This document shows, piece after piece, positions 36,381-46,950 of a stretch of 64,000 bases of DNA. The notes below the pieces were generated by a model. The model did not search any database. It was not told the DNA's origin and saw only the letters and a program-made list of their open reading frames with translations. The stretch lies in contig OX424567.1 in the NCBI GenBank assembly GCA_949152475.1, forward strand, positions 24,453,402-24,517,401, written 5' to 3'. The first letter of the stretch is position 1; each line of letters opens with the position of its first letter. The stretch comes from Terebella lapidaria. Lineage: Eukaryota; Annelida; Polychaeta; Terebellida; Terebellidae. A program made the translations under genes and the position numbers.

Positions 36381-37035
36381 TGTTGTTATAAATAATATCA
36401 GAAACCAAATCGGGTACAACTTTTTTATGGACATAAAATACCTATATTGTCCTTATCATGCTTATGTTTCCATTTTATATAGGTACATTGTATAGAAGAC
36501 TATTCCAAATAATTTCCGTAACAGTAATCGTAATTTATTGAAAATCATATGTTCAAAATACATGCAATTCATGTAATGATGTTCAACATGTATCAAGTGC
36601 ACTGTAAAAAGGAAACACCAACATGGTGGAACATAAATAAAAGTGTATATTGCACAACAAAAGCTGGTATAGTGTTTCTGTCCTATTTCAAAGTACTTGT
36701 TTTCTGAACAAAGCACATACATGTAGATTATATTTTGACCAGTACAAATGCATTGTTGAACTAGACGCTTCCGGTCGCCTACGACCGCTTGGGTGTATCC
36801 GCCGTAGCGGATATCATTCCTTTTGCCCCAAATATATTACATGTACTAATAAGTGTGAAAAACTAGAACAAGGGATAGAGAAGATTACCAGAGAAATGTA
36901 AAATCTTGGGCCACAACTGTTCTTTTTTCCCACCAAAATTGCTGCATTAATCTTTCAAGGTTATTGAAGGGCGATTTCAAGATCACCACTGAAACCATTG
37001 CATATGAATGTCCATTTCGACATGTTCGATAACAA

Positions 37036-37430
37036 AAACGAAATCACAGCCAGATCAAACTTTTCACCTAAAATTATATTTCAACTCAGGATTTTTGACA
37101 TACTTGGTTCCAAGTTGAAATTAAAAGTAAAAATTGACCAAAACTGCAATTCAAGATCATGAAATTGGAGCCAGATCGAACTCTTCACCATAAGTTATAT
37201 ATCAACTCATAATATGTGACAAACTTGTTTCCAAGTTGAAATTCAAAGTAAAAGTTGACCAAAACTGCATTTCAAGATGACGAAATTGGAGCCAGATTGA
37301 ACTTTTTACTATAAGTTATATTTTGACTCATAATATGTATCAAACGTGGTTTCAAGTTGAAATTCAGAGTAAAAGTTGACCAAAACTGCATTTCAAGATG
37401 ATGAAATTCGAGCCAGATCAATGTTTTAGT
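37036..37430. repeat. 121 bp tandem repeat, about 3.3 copies
   Basis: The phrase GCCAGAT(C/T) recurs at 37049, 37170, 37291 and 37412, a strict 121-base period. It includes 'TTCCAAGTTGAAATT' and 'TTGACCAAAACTGCA' words. Internal to the 6.6 kb transposon, non-coding. Confidence 0.88.
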
Positions 37431-37850
37431 AAAAATAATGTAACTTATTCAGTTACATTCAGATATCTCTACTGGACAAAACCTTTACCTTGTTGAGCTC
37501 AATAATAAATGTTTCTCGTCTTAACTATTATTATTGATATCAATGATAGATTTAACTAGCAAAAATAATGTTAACTTATTTGGTTACAGCCATAAAATCT
37601 CTACTGGACAGAACCTTTACCTTGTTGAGCCCAATAATGAATATTTCCTGTCTTAACTATTTTTATTGTGGTCAATAATAGACTTAACTAGTAATAATAA
37701 GGCTAACTTATTCGGTTACACTCATGAAATCTGTACTGGACAAAACTTTCACCTTGTTGAGCGTAATAATAAATGTTTCTCATCTTAACTATTTTAATTG
37801 TGGTCAATAATAGACTTAACTAGTAAAATTAAGGTTAACTTATTCGATAA
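37430..37850. repeat. 132 bp tandem repeat, about 3.2 copies
   Basis: TTGTTGAGC recurs at 37490, 37622 and 37754 (132-base period), with 'TAACTTATTYGGTTACA' and 'CTACTGGACA' words; a partial unit follows to about 37850. It directly abuts the 121 bp array but differs in sequence. Confidence 0.88.
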
Positions 37851-38168
37851 TATCGATCTGTTTTCACTAAAAACATCAGTTCTCTATTCTGAACAAGAAT
37901 GCAGTGCTATTTGATTTCCCAGTACAGGGTATTGGATTGATCACAGATGTTCAAGTCGGCATTTTAATGGTCGTAATAAGTTAGTCCGTTAACTAGTTAA
38001 TATTTATTCGATCATTCTGAAAAACGATAGGTTTCGTGTGAGGCCCTTTCTCTTCGAGTCTGTGCGATTTCATAATCATTCATTGATAACTCCCACCCGT
38101 AGAGCGTTCACAAGCCATGTGTGTTAAACAGGCTAATTTGAGCACAAAATGTGTCGCCAATCGGCCAA

Positions 38169-38345
38169 TTTGGTTGCTATGGCAACCAAAATCGATTGGT
38201 GTCGGGATCTTACCATAAGATGTGTCTGTATAAAAAATTATTAGAATCGGTCAAGATTTGCAACCTGTAGCGCGTTCACAAGAAAGTGTCTGCGGACGCG
38301 GACGCAGGCGCGGACGCGGCGGCGGCGGCGCGACGAAGACAAATC
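38169..38345. repeat. Dispersed-repeat fragment with hairpin and GC-rich CGGACG run
   Basis: TTTGGTTGC-TATG-GCAACCAAA (38169-38190) is a perfect 9-base hairpin. It is followed by 'GTAGCGCGTTCACAAG' and then by a GCGGACGCGGACGCAGGCGC run to about 38332. The 'gttcacaag' phrase also occurs at 38108. The frames through the CG-rich run (Ala/Asp repeats) are low-complexity and not a gene. Confidence 0.6.
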
Positions 38346-38863
38346 CATAGTATCCGCCGAATTTCGTTCGGGGGATACAATAAAATAGTTGTAATATTAC
38401 ACATGCTCAAGTGCCAGGTAGGCAAGTTAAGAACAAAGATTATGGTAATGTTCACAGAAAGTTTCCACCATATGATACTTGTGACCAAAATACAGGCAAA
38501 TTTTCTACTTCAAAATCTACAGAACCCCTAGATTGATCACTCAAGGTCCTCTAATGCAGGTCAAGTTCAAGGTCATCAATCGCTTATCGCATCAAATGTC
38601 CAGTTAAAATACTGTATCGCAACATGCACACAGGAATATATTCCACAAAAAAAACATGACTAAAAATAGGTTTGCATTTCAATGTATATCATATCAGCAT
38701 GAAAACAAAACTTGCAACTGACAAACAAAATGTCATTTTGGACAGTATATTCGCAGATGACCACTTGGGTCATAAATATCCAACACTCTGAAATTACGAA
38801 CTCTAACAAGTTACAACAATAAGACTCTACAATAGGCTTCCCAAATGAACCCAATTTTCACCT

Positions 38864-39193
38864 CTACTTCTTATCTAATTTCTGTTTCTTATGGAAGAAT
38901 TTCTTCCCCCATGTCACAGCCTGCTTGCCAGTGCTGTAGCACGATGTGCACAATGGACGAACCGTTGAGTACAATTGATGCATTTCAACCATATAATCAT
39001 GATAGTCATCCAACAAGTCTTCTGGATCCCCACAATGAATACATACAGATGGTAAGTATATGGAACATGAATAGTAGGTGGTTTCGACTGGGCTTGTGCA
39101 GTCTATGGCTCGGCGCACGACCAAGTTGACATCCGACAGACCATCACCGCAGGTATACCAGACATCGTCTCGCACGGATTCCAGGTAGTCTTC
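38864..39193 (-). pseudogene. Exon 3 of the transposase-like gene (C-terminus)
   Basis: Acceptor CACCCCCCAG precedes GAAGACTACCTGGAATCC. It encodes EDYLESVRDDVWYTCG, then SPVETTYYSCSIYLPSVCIH plus CG, and PLCTSCYSTGKQ before a Lys-rich end and stop. Two CxxC pairs about 40 residues apart suggest a treble-clef or RING-like zinc site (inference). Confidence 0.78.
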
Positions 39194-39422
39194 CTGGGGG
39201 GTGACAGTGACAAATAAAATTCTTTATATATCACAAAACACCACATGTATGGAGTTGGAATAACAGATTTGTACACATACAAATTGATATAGAAGCCAAA
39301 TGCAGTGGTTGCTTTCTGAAAACAATTGTGTTGTGAAAACGTGACAACATTATTCTTTAAAATGCCCCAACTATGAATAAACAATATAATGATATGCCAA
39401 ACATAAATTTCTATACACAAAC

Positions 39423-39623
39423 CTGTATCTTCGTCAGCTTTTGCATGGAATACACACATCTGGGCTTGAGGCATTGCGAACAGTCGATACTGGCCCTGAC
39501 TTTGCCAGACTTCAAAACATCCCTGCAGGATTTGTCAGAGTCTTGTGCTTCCGGATCTATCCCATGAATCTTGGCCGAAGGCATATAACGATCGGGTCGT
39601 TCAGGCAGTTCCTTGCCATACAG
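39423..39623 (-). pseudogene. Exon 2 of the transposase-like gene (67 codons)
   Basis: Acceptor TTCCCAG at 39624-39630 and donor GTTTGT after 39423. It encodes LYGKELPERPDRYMPS through VRASIDCSQCLKPRCVYSMQ, with a C-x2-C-x4-C cluster. 201 bases, phase 0 on both sides. No lesion seen. Confidence 0.78.
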
Positions 39624-39917
39624 CTGGGAATCAGAAAATTATATTCCAGATCAGGATTCAGTGATGGTATCATTGCAACGGGAATATAGAATATATACAT
39701 GATATATGAGATAATACATGTAAATCAGCACGTCTCGACTCACCTGAGAGAACTCTTTGTAGTGGTCGTCTCCTCCTTCGGGTTCTGGTTCTGGTAGAAA
39801 GGCCAGTCTGCTGAACGTCTCCTGGTCCATTCTTACGGGGTTGATAGTGCAGTAACCACACTCATCACGTGAACACTTCTTGAGTTGATAGCAGTAGTTA
39901 GCACTGCGACTGTGGGT

Positions 39918-40525
39918 TTACATGAATTCCATCAATTCCTTGTGCCCTCGAACAGCCTTCGATGATGATTCTGTTGTCAGAGTGTCAGAGTCAGTAACTT
40001 GCTTGACAATATCCAGCTGCTCTGCCACTTCCTCCGTGGTCAAACCAGTGTATGTTTTGAAGGGGACACCTTTAAGGGATAGTCGTGCAAATCTGTCAGC
40101 TAGCAGCTGAATCACCCCTTCCATGCTGGCCGCGTAAGCTTGAGCGACACCTTCCTTCCATTCAGCATACTTGCAAAGCGCTGTCAGACTTGACTTGTTC
40201 TTTACTCCTGCTTCCAGTTCATCTGTCATTTTGGTTCTGCTCAGAGCGACATGCTGCAATCCCAGATTTAGGATTGACATGCATCTTTCAGCAGGATTAA
40301 CCCAACTGTTATTTGGGGCTGTTCGCATGGCAATGAGCATATCAAGGTCCAGTTGCATGAAGATTTCCAATAAGGATACTTTGACAGTGTCGAAAGTGAT
40401 CCTGTGATCAGGGCCCCCGTCTGTGAAAAGTAACAGCACTGGTTTTGAGAGTGATACATCATCATCCGAGTACCCGTCACGAAGTAATCGTGACAGCTCT
40501 GCTGCATGCCGAAATGGCGAAGACG
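39918..40525 (-). pseudogene. Second and third acid segment of the D-D-E core
   Basis: Frame from about 40525 (PSSPFRHAAELSRLL) through KPVLLLFTDGGPDHR, then RTAPNNSWVNPAERCMSILN, to TAA at 39918-39920. The same frame stays open for 58 more codons after the TAA and ends at a CAG|GTGAGT donor, so the TAA is best read as a nonsense mutation. Confidence 0.8.
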
Positions 40526-41847
40526 GCTGACACTTTGTCTTTCAAAGTTACAACTACCTGGCCATCAAAGAAACTGTCTGATTTGTTATTTGGTATTTTC
40601 GCCACCATAGCAACAGATGGGATGATGCCAGCCGTATGAAAGTCATGATCCAGCGCTGTTAAGGGCTTGTCTACTTGTGCCAATACTTTATTATGTCCTC
40701 GGACACCAGTGGATATTGGGAGACCTGCAGCTGGTTCCCCTATTGGCACTACTGCCTTATCATCCATGAACACCATTGTTGATTGATTTTTGAAGACAAC
40801 AGCAAACTCTTTCAGGTATTTGAACTGCGTGGCAACGTATCTCATGTCAATGTGGTGCATTCTCGACATTCGTGTTTGAACGCGAAACTTCACATCAAAG
40901 CGACCACTGTATCTCTCTGCCGTTTTCCTGTAAGGATTCCCTGGGTGAAACTGGAGACGCAAAGTCTCAGTACTTGGTACTGGTGTACCTTGTGGAACTC
41001 TCTGCATTACCTGTGCTCTCAGGTCCTCTGTTGATATTGTGAATGGTATATACTGTTCCTCTCCAAGTCGTCGTTCTTGCACTGCAAGTTGATCACCGAG
41101 ATATTTTTCAACTTCATCGAAGAACACGTCAAACTTGGTGTCTCCAGTACTTGTTTTTTCTTCACGTAAATCAAGTAACAAATCGGGTTCATCGCTTGTC
41201 AGCATGTACTCCTTGACTCGATCGTCCACTTCTTGCTGCATCGCTGTTTCTGGAGTGCAAACAGTTCCAGTCAATTCTGAGTACATATGCCTCAGCACAG
41301 ATTTCGGGCACTTCACCACTTTAGCATAGCTCTCGATGAAATCTCGTCTGGCTGCTCTTGAGCTGTACTTTGGGAGGCTTTTCGTCAACGCCTCAATCAC
41401 TGCAGCATTTTCCACTATTTTCTGTGCCTCCGGGTCCGTTTTGACTATCTTCCAGACAAAGTTAATTGTACCCAGAGATCCACCATACACCACTCTATAC
41501 AGCATGATGGATTCGCTCACTCTCAGTTGACTTACATACTTTCGTCTCTTGAGACGATCAGGTGGTGAAAATTCGTCCAAGTCTACGAAAGCATACGGTT
41601 TGATATTGGACAAATGGGTATCGAGAGCTCCGTAAATGCTTTGATCGAATTTGGGAATTGCGTCAATGAATGTCAAACTTGTTTCATAGTGTGGCATTAT
41701 GGGTGGTGAGACTTTTGCACGTTTTTTCTGATGCAAGTCACGGTCTTTCTGCAAATGTTCAGAATATTTAGACAGTGCGGCCAGTAGTTGTTCAATTCCC
41801 TTTGACAACATCACATTTTCTCTCGTTGAAGGATAAGATTCAGGCAA
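40477..41847 (-). pseudogene. Central segment of the transposase-like gene (456 codons)
   Basis: Longest uninterrupted frame in the window. Mostly unfamiliar sequence; its C-terminal third has the VFMDDKAVVPIGEPAAGLPI block followed by STGVRGHNK, then ALDHDFHTAGIIPS. These look like an RNase H-fold strand carrying the first catalytic Asp and the strands after it (inference). The final ~20 residues after LKDKVS are out of frame; the neighbouring frame there reads QPSSPFRHAAEL and leads into FTDGGPDH. Confidence 0.78.
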
Positions 41848-42574
41848 ATTTCAGGCAAATTTCATTCAGTTTTCCCCATGAAAAGGCAGGGCGAGCCCTG
41901 TGCAACTTTGAATAATCCCTGTAATTTTGAAATTTTGCGAAGCAATGTGGGCTGTGGCAACCTTGTTTGGAAAGTTGCTCGTGGGCATGCTCAATATACC
42001 ACAATGCGTTGACCAAATACCTGACCGTTAATGTCCCACTGTGAAGTGTATTTTTTGTCCACGAACAGTCATGTACTGACATCCAGTCCACAACATCATT
42101 GTACATTTGTTGCTGTGAATTCAAGGACTGGGTTTTAGTTGTTTCTATTTTGTCGGGCAATACTCTTTTATTCCCTGATTTCATCAGTACATCATAAGCT
42201 GTGGGTGTTGTGGCAGATGCAGACCTAGCAGCAGACGTCGAAGCCTGGGGTTCAAGATCTGGAGACTGTGACCGTGTAAAATCAATAAAACGAAGATTGA
42301 GGTCTGCACACAGCGATAGGGGCAACATGAGAGAGGACAGTATTACCCCAGAGTCTGGGTCGAATTTGCCCAAGGCATGTAGACGGGCGCTAACCTCGTT
42401 AGACCTGGCAGTGGCACTGGCATCGCCGACTGCCCCAGGCCCAGTCACATCGGTGGCTTTGCAATACAATTCCTGGAACGTTGTGTTCCCAGGCAGATAA
42501 TACACAGTTTGTTTACCCTCAATTCGAGCGATAACATACACAAGCGGTGGATCTACAGTCTTTAGAGAACTCAT
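41840..42574 (-). pseudogene. N-terminal segment of the transposase-like gene (244 codons)
   Basis: Starts at ATG 42574, 246 bases inside the right end of the element. It begins MSSLKTVDPPLVYVIARIEG and includes a Cys/His patch (GCHSPHCFAKFQNYRD) that could bind metal. It ends at a TGA in the middle of a direct duplication of CAGGCAAATTT (41841-41851 and 41852-41862). The next segment begins 8 bases earlier in the +1 frame. Removing one duplicated copy would not by itself align the frames, so at least one more indel is implied. Confidence 0.75.
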
Positions 42575-42820
42575 TACGACTTTTTCGTTTTTCCTTTCAA
42601 CTTTTCACATGGCTGATCAGACGTCCTTGACATTCAGTTACCAATCGATCAGTACATCTAGAAACGCGCACTGAATAAAAACTCCGTTAGGTTGAAAAAA
42701 ATTTAAGTCGTTATTTTCCGGCGATGTAAAATAGGGGCGGCGATTTTTTTTACTTTTATTTGCCTATCTGAATTTTAGGGGCGGCGATTCCAACGACCAA
42801 CTTTATAATTTGGCATGGCC

Positions 42821-45050
42821 TTATTGTGAACTATGATTAGTTATATTTAGTGATTATGATAACTGATTCTCAATGGATATGAATCAGATGATTTTGTACG
42901 TCAATGCCTCAATTAGCAGTAGATTATTCAGAGCAACATTCAATTTACTTTTGATATTTGTTATGCAATAGCCTATTATTATATCAAAAATCATTATGTA
43001 CTATGACCTGAACAGCCACCCACGACTTTCCAACAAAAGATGGTCTTTTTGTAGCATCTGTCTTTTTAACTTGTCATAAACAAGATGTGAAGTTCATGTG
43101 GATGAAAGATGTAGTCAGTCGTTTGATTGTCTGAGCTTTGCATAAGCCTCCTTGCCTCAAATAATAAGATTGCAACCAAATTAGGAAAATTACAAACGTA
43201 TGATGCAATAATTCCATTTCTGTGTGATTGTCGTTGACGAGAAAAGCGTAATTGGAATTTGATTGTGTTTCCCAGAAGCAGAGGCTGAAGGTCTCATAAT
43301 GATAAATACATCTAACTACACATAATGGTGACATAGACTAGTATGTTTCAATGCCAACTCTACTTCTAAATATATATAATTGTGCAATGTGAATTGATAT
43401 AGTTGTCAATGCCGAAGAGGTACAGTGATATATTTTTCCTGAAAGCAAAACTCATAGGGTTTGGAGAGTGGTTTTCGGCTGACGAGCAGGTTACATCCAG
43501 TGAACCACCAATCCATGCTGTCATTCAAACTTACTTGTTATTTATATCAGATTTTTTGTACTCCACACATCTGCGTATTTTGTCGTAGGCCTTTTAATCC
43601 TGTTGCTGTACATGGGCCATAAGTAGCGAAAGCATTATCATCAATGTTTGGACACTACATACTTGTGGGCCACACTCTATGCCAACGCTCAACGGTCTAT
43701 GCCATTTGGTAGGGTGACTATCTAGATGCACGTCTGACAGTAGTCTTGATTGTTTGTATTCTTCAACTTAAAAGCTATATTGCTAAGGTGTTGAGTCAAA
43801 TATTGCTGAGTAAACCGCAGTGCAAACTTTCGCACATCAAGTGTCGACTCGAACATTGCCAGGCAAATGATTGAAGAACTTCAAACTGGAGTTCTCCACA
43901 CGCATCTCCACAGGCATAAATATCTAGTTTCTATTGTCTGATCACGATCATTATTTAGATTTTCATAACAATTATAAAGGTCATATGCTGATTGATGGGA
44001 AATTGGAATGTCTGATATCAAGTTTATATCGATGTTTCAGAAGGCCTTAATATTGTTCCATAACGACATTCTCACGAAACTTATTTGATGTCACCTTAAC
44101 TAGTAGTAGAATCTTGAGTAGTGTACCATTCAATTGATTTGTATCATTCATATTTCATTGTTATGCAACAGTCTATAATTAAACACGCACACTGGACAGA
44201 AGTATCGCCCCTGCATTATGTGACAAACTGCAATGCTTTCTAAAATCGTCTGATTAGGTCCAGAAAGGCCTAAAGTGAGTATTACGTTGCTAGGTTAATA
44301 AAACAATATCTTGTATTGTTGCTGAGAAAAATTGAATATCATTCTTCATTGTTTAGTGTTATGTTCCATTGCCCGTCAACTTTGCGAAAATAACCAGGGG
44401 GTGACACTTAACCAGGGGAGTGGGTGTACAAGAAGTTATCATGTACTATGACCTGAGCAATCTAGCCAACCACGACTGGCAAACAAAAGATGTTCCTTTG
44501 TCTTTTGTTATGAACAAGATGTGTTCATGCGGATGACTCAGTCGTTTAATTGTCTGAGCTTTGTAAAAGCCTCTTTTTCTCCATTAAGAAGATTCTAACT
44601 AAATTGGGGAGGCTTCGAATGTATAATACAATAATTCAATTTCTGTGTGATTATCGTTGGCGAAAAAACATAATTAGAATTTGATTGTTTTTTATTGGTT
44701 TTGTTATCGTGAATTTGTATCACAATAAATACACCTTGGCTGACATAATGTTGACGAAAACTAGCATGTTTTTTTCATGAATCCCCGCCAGACCGTATAT
44801 TCATATACAATGTACATATACATAGGTTCTAAATAATAACTAGACGTCAAAGCCTAAAGATGCCTTTTGGTGTTAAGACTAATTTATAATATTTATAACA
44901 TGTTTGCCACGGGCTCTACGACGCACAGTTTCCAAGATATCAACGAAAACGAAAAATGTCGACTCAGCAAAAAAAATTGATGTAGAGGTCAAAGTTAATC
45001 CATAATACCCTTTGGACATGTTTGTCTAGGGCGACGAGTCTGAAAATACA
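42821..45050 (+). repeat. Large repeat unit U1, right part
   Basis: Resumes at TTATTGTGAACTATGATTAG exactly where the left part stopped. Landmarks: AAACAAGATGTGAAGTTCAT, GCCGAAGAGGTACAGTGATA, CCATTTGGTAGGGTGACTAT, AGTGTCGACTCGAACATTGC, and a second, older copy of the 'CTATGACCTGA...CACCCACGAC' module at 44450-44770. It ends with GCGACGAGTCTGAAAATACA. The frame at 43403-43588 is shared with U3 but shifted in U4, so it is not under obvious constraint. Confidence 0.85.
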
Positions 45051-45123
45051 AAGCATTGAGGTAAAAACGATCATGACATGCACCAAAACAATCCAATTCA
45101 TTCTATCTGTTTTTCCGCTACAG

Positions 45124-45309
45124 ATGATTGTTTCTGTCCGCAACAAAATATTTCTCACGCCTCGGCTCACACTCGAGGTTGATGCAGATGTCAGGACATA
45201 TGGGCAGGGCGCAGTATCAGGTACCATTATCATTGGCAAGATGGGAACTAGTTCATTTGATCTCAATGCTGATGCTCCCTTTGCTCTTCCTTCTGACTAC
45301 TGCATTCAC
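45124..45309 (+). other. Possible captured exon fragment, open copy
   Basis: Preceded by CTACAG and followed by GTAGAT. Encodes MIVSVRNKIFLTPRLTLEVD, then GAVSGTIIIGKMGTSSFDLN and DAPFALPSDYC. In U1 (33989-34180) and U3 (51452-51648) the same DNA carries one extra G after ACATATGG/AGATATGG, which breaks the frame into two. Only this copy is continuous. The protein is not recognised; it may be a relic of a host exon or of a transposon gene. Confidence 0.4.
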
Positions 45310-45431
45310 GTAGATCTGTGTGAACTTCTGACATCACTCAATTCAACAAATAGATCAACCATTTTTTCCATATAAAATAAAGATTAGGCATTGGGGTAGA
45401 CCTATTTATAAACACGAAACAACATTCATTT

Positions 45432-46830
45432 AGCCTTCTGGCTTGTGATTGGGTACTTTTGTACTTGTCATGTATCTATTCCATGGGGTTAGTTTCGGAT
45501 TTCTAAATTATTTTCATAGGTTGTTGGTCATTTGTATACTAATTCCATCAGGTGAACAGTAGAAACAACTACATTTAACACACTGTCTGCCCCCGATGAC
45601 GCCAGTGTGTCATTGGATAAACTTTTTGGTCGGGCTTTGTTTCTATTGCAAAATGTTGTATTTTACGTTTCTTATTGTCATCATCAAAATCTGATTGTAT
45701 TGTTGGTAATAGATTGATACTAACATTCATACCACTGAGTCAGTGTCACTGCTGGCGGACGTTAAATCTGTCCTCGAGGATACCATCAACTCAGTAGCCT
45801 TCTGGCTTGTGATTGGGTACTTTTGTACTTGTCATGTATCAATTCCATGAGGTTAATTTCGGATTTTCTAAATTATTTTCATAGGTTGTTCGGCAGTTGT
45901 ATACTAATCCCATCAGGTGTACAGTAGAAACAACTACATTTAACACACTGTCTGTCCCTGATGACGCCAGTGTGTCTTTGGATAAACTATTTGGTCGGGC
46001 TTTGTTTCTATTGCAAAATGTTGTGTTTTACGTTTCTTATTGTCATCATCAAAATCTGATTGTATTGGCGGTAATAGATTGATACTTACATTCTTACCAC
46101 TGATTCGGTGTCACTGCTGGCGGACGTTAAATCTGTTCCCGGGGATACCATCAACTCAGTAGCCTTCTGGCTTGTGATTGGGTACTTTTGTACTTGTCAT
46201 GTATCTATTCCATGGGGTCAGTTTCGGATTTCTAAATAATTTTCATAGGTTGTTCATGTTGTTGGGCAGTTGTATACTAATTCCATCAGGTGTACAGTAG
46301 AAACAACTACATTTAACACACTGTCTGCCCCTGACGACGCCAGTGTGTCTCTGGATAAACTATTTGGTCGGGCTTTGTTTCTATTGCAAAATGTTGTATT
46401 TTACGTTTCTTATTGGCATCATCAAAATCTGATTGTATTGGTGGTAATAGATTGATACTTACATTCATACCACTGAGTCGGTGTCACTGCTCAAATCTGT
46501 CCCCGAGGATACCATCAACTCAGTAGCCTTCTGGCTTGTGATTGGGTACTTTTGTCCTTGTCATTATCTATTCCATGGGGTTAGTTGCGGATTTCTACAT
46601 TATTTTCATAGGTTGTTCGGCAGTTGTATACTAATTCCATCAGGTGTACAGTAGAAACAACTACATTTAACACACTGTCTGCCCATGATGACACCAGTGT
46701 GTCTTTGGATAAACTATTCGGTCGGGCTTTGTTTCTATTGCAAAATGTTGTGTTTTACGTTTCTTATTGGCATCATCAAAATCTGATTGTATTGGTGGTA
46801 TTAGATTGATACTTACATTCATTTGTAATC
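45432..46830 (+). repeat. 364 bp tandem repeat, about 3.9 copies
   Basis: Units start AGCCTTCTGGCTTGTGATTG at 45432, 45795, 46161 and 46525 (periods 363, 366 and 364). Each contains a 61-codon frame (45897-46082, 46270-46455, 46624-46809) beginning MYTN(S/P)IRCTVETTTFNTLS; the first unit has lost it through an in-frame stop. The core also exists singly at 2985-3195. Confidence 0.9.
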
Positions 46831-46950
46831 GTCTCCATAGGGTAAATGTAAGTATCAATCTATTACCACCAATACAATCAGATTTTGATGATGCCAAAGA
46901 GAAACGTAAAATACAACATTTTGCAATAGAAACAAAGCCCGACCAAATAC
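46712..46950. repeat. Inverted repeat with ~105-115 bp arms
   Basis: The end of the fourth 364 bp unit (TCGGTCGGGCTTTG...GATACTTACATT) is repeated inverted right after a ~20 base spacer (AATGTAAGTATC...CAAAGCCCGACCAAATA). It forms a long hairpin at the border of the tandem array. Confidence 0.85.

Larger units (their letters stand above)
38864..42574 (-). pseudogene. Transposase-like gene of the 6.6 kb element, D-D-E core plus Cys-rich tail
   Basis: Three exons on -: 42574-39744, 39623-39423 and 39193-38864, about 1120 codons. The core carries MDDKAVVPIGEP (near 40760), FTDGGPDHR (near 40420) and NPAERCMS (near 40285), candidate first, second and third catalytic acids. Downstream are clustered Cys pairs: KKCSRDECGYC (end of exon 1), IDCSQCLKPRCVYS (exon 2), VCIHCG and PLCTSC (exon 3), a likely zinc-binding tail. 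Both introns are GT-AG and phase 0. The frame is broken three times: a shift at 41840-41847, another near 40520-40545, and a TAA at 39918-39920 within an otherwise open exon. The transposase role is inferred from the motifs and position; the lesions make this copy inactive. Confidence 0.8.
36174..42820 (-). mobile_element. 6647 bp DNA transposon of unassigned superfamily
   Basis: Ends GGCCACACCAAATTATAAAA and, inverted from the right, GGCCATGCCAAATTATAAAG; the inverted repeats continue through TTGGTC to about 34 bases. The target duplication is TTA (36171-36173 and 42821-42823). Empty sites are visible in the sister units near 48762, 54571 and 58095 (CACACCTTAT), which proves the boundaries. 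Inside are a three-exon, broken transposase-like gene on the - strand (42574-38864) and, towards the left end, two internal tandem arrays (37036-37850). A TTA target and a GG start recall PIF/Harbinger, but the protein (about 1120 residues, Cys-rich C-terminus) does not. Superfamily unknown to me. Confidence 0.9.

Noticed and set aside
37036..37850. Regular repeats considered as a CRISPR-like array
   Set aside because: Units are 121 and 132 bp with no short repeat/unique spacer pattern, and the window is eukaryotic.
38286..38531. Ala/Asp-rich frame over the CGGACG run
   Set aside because: Pure low-complexity translation of a GC repeat that also reads open on the other strand.
36174..42820. 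Assigning the 6.6 kb element to PIF/Harbinger from its TTA target and GG end
   Set aside because: The protein is about three times too long, spliced, has a Cys-rich tail, and no separate Myb-like partner gene is visible; terminal features alone are insufficient.
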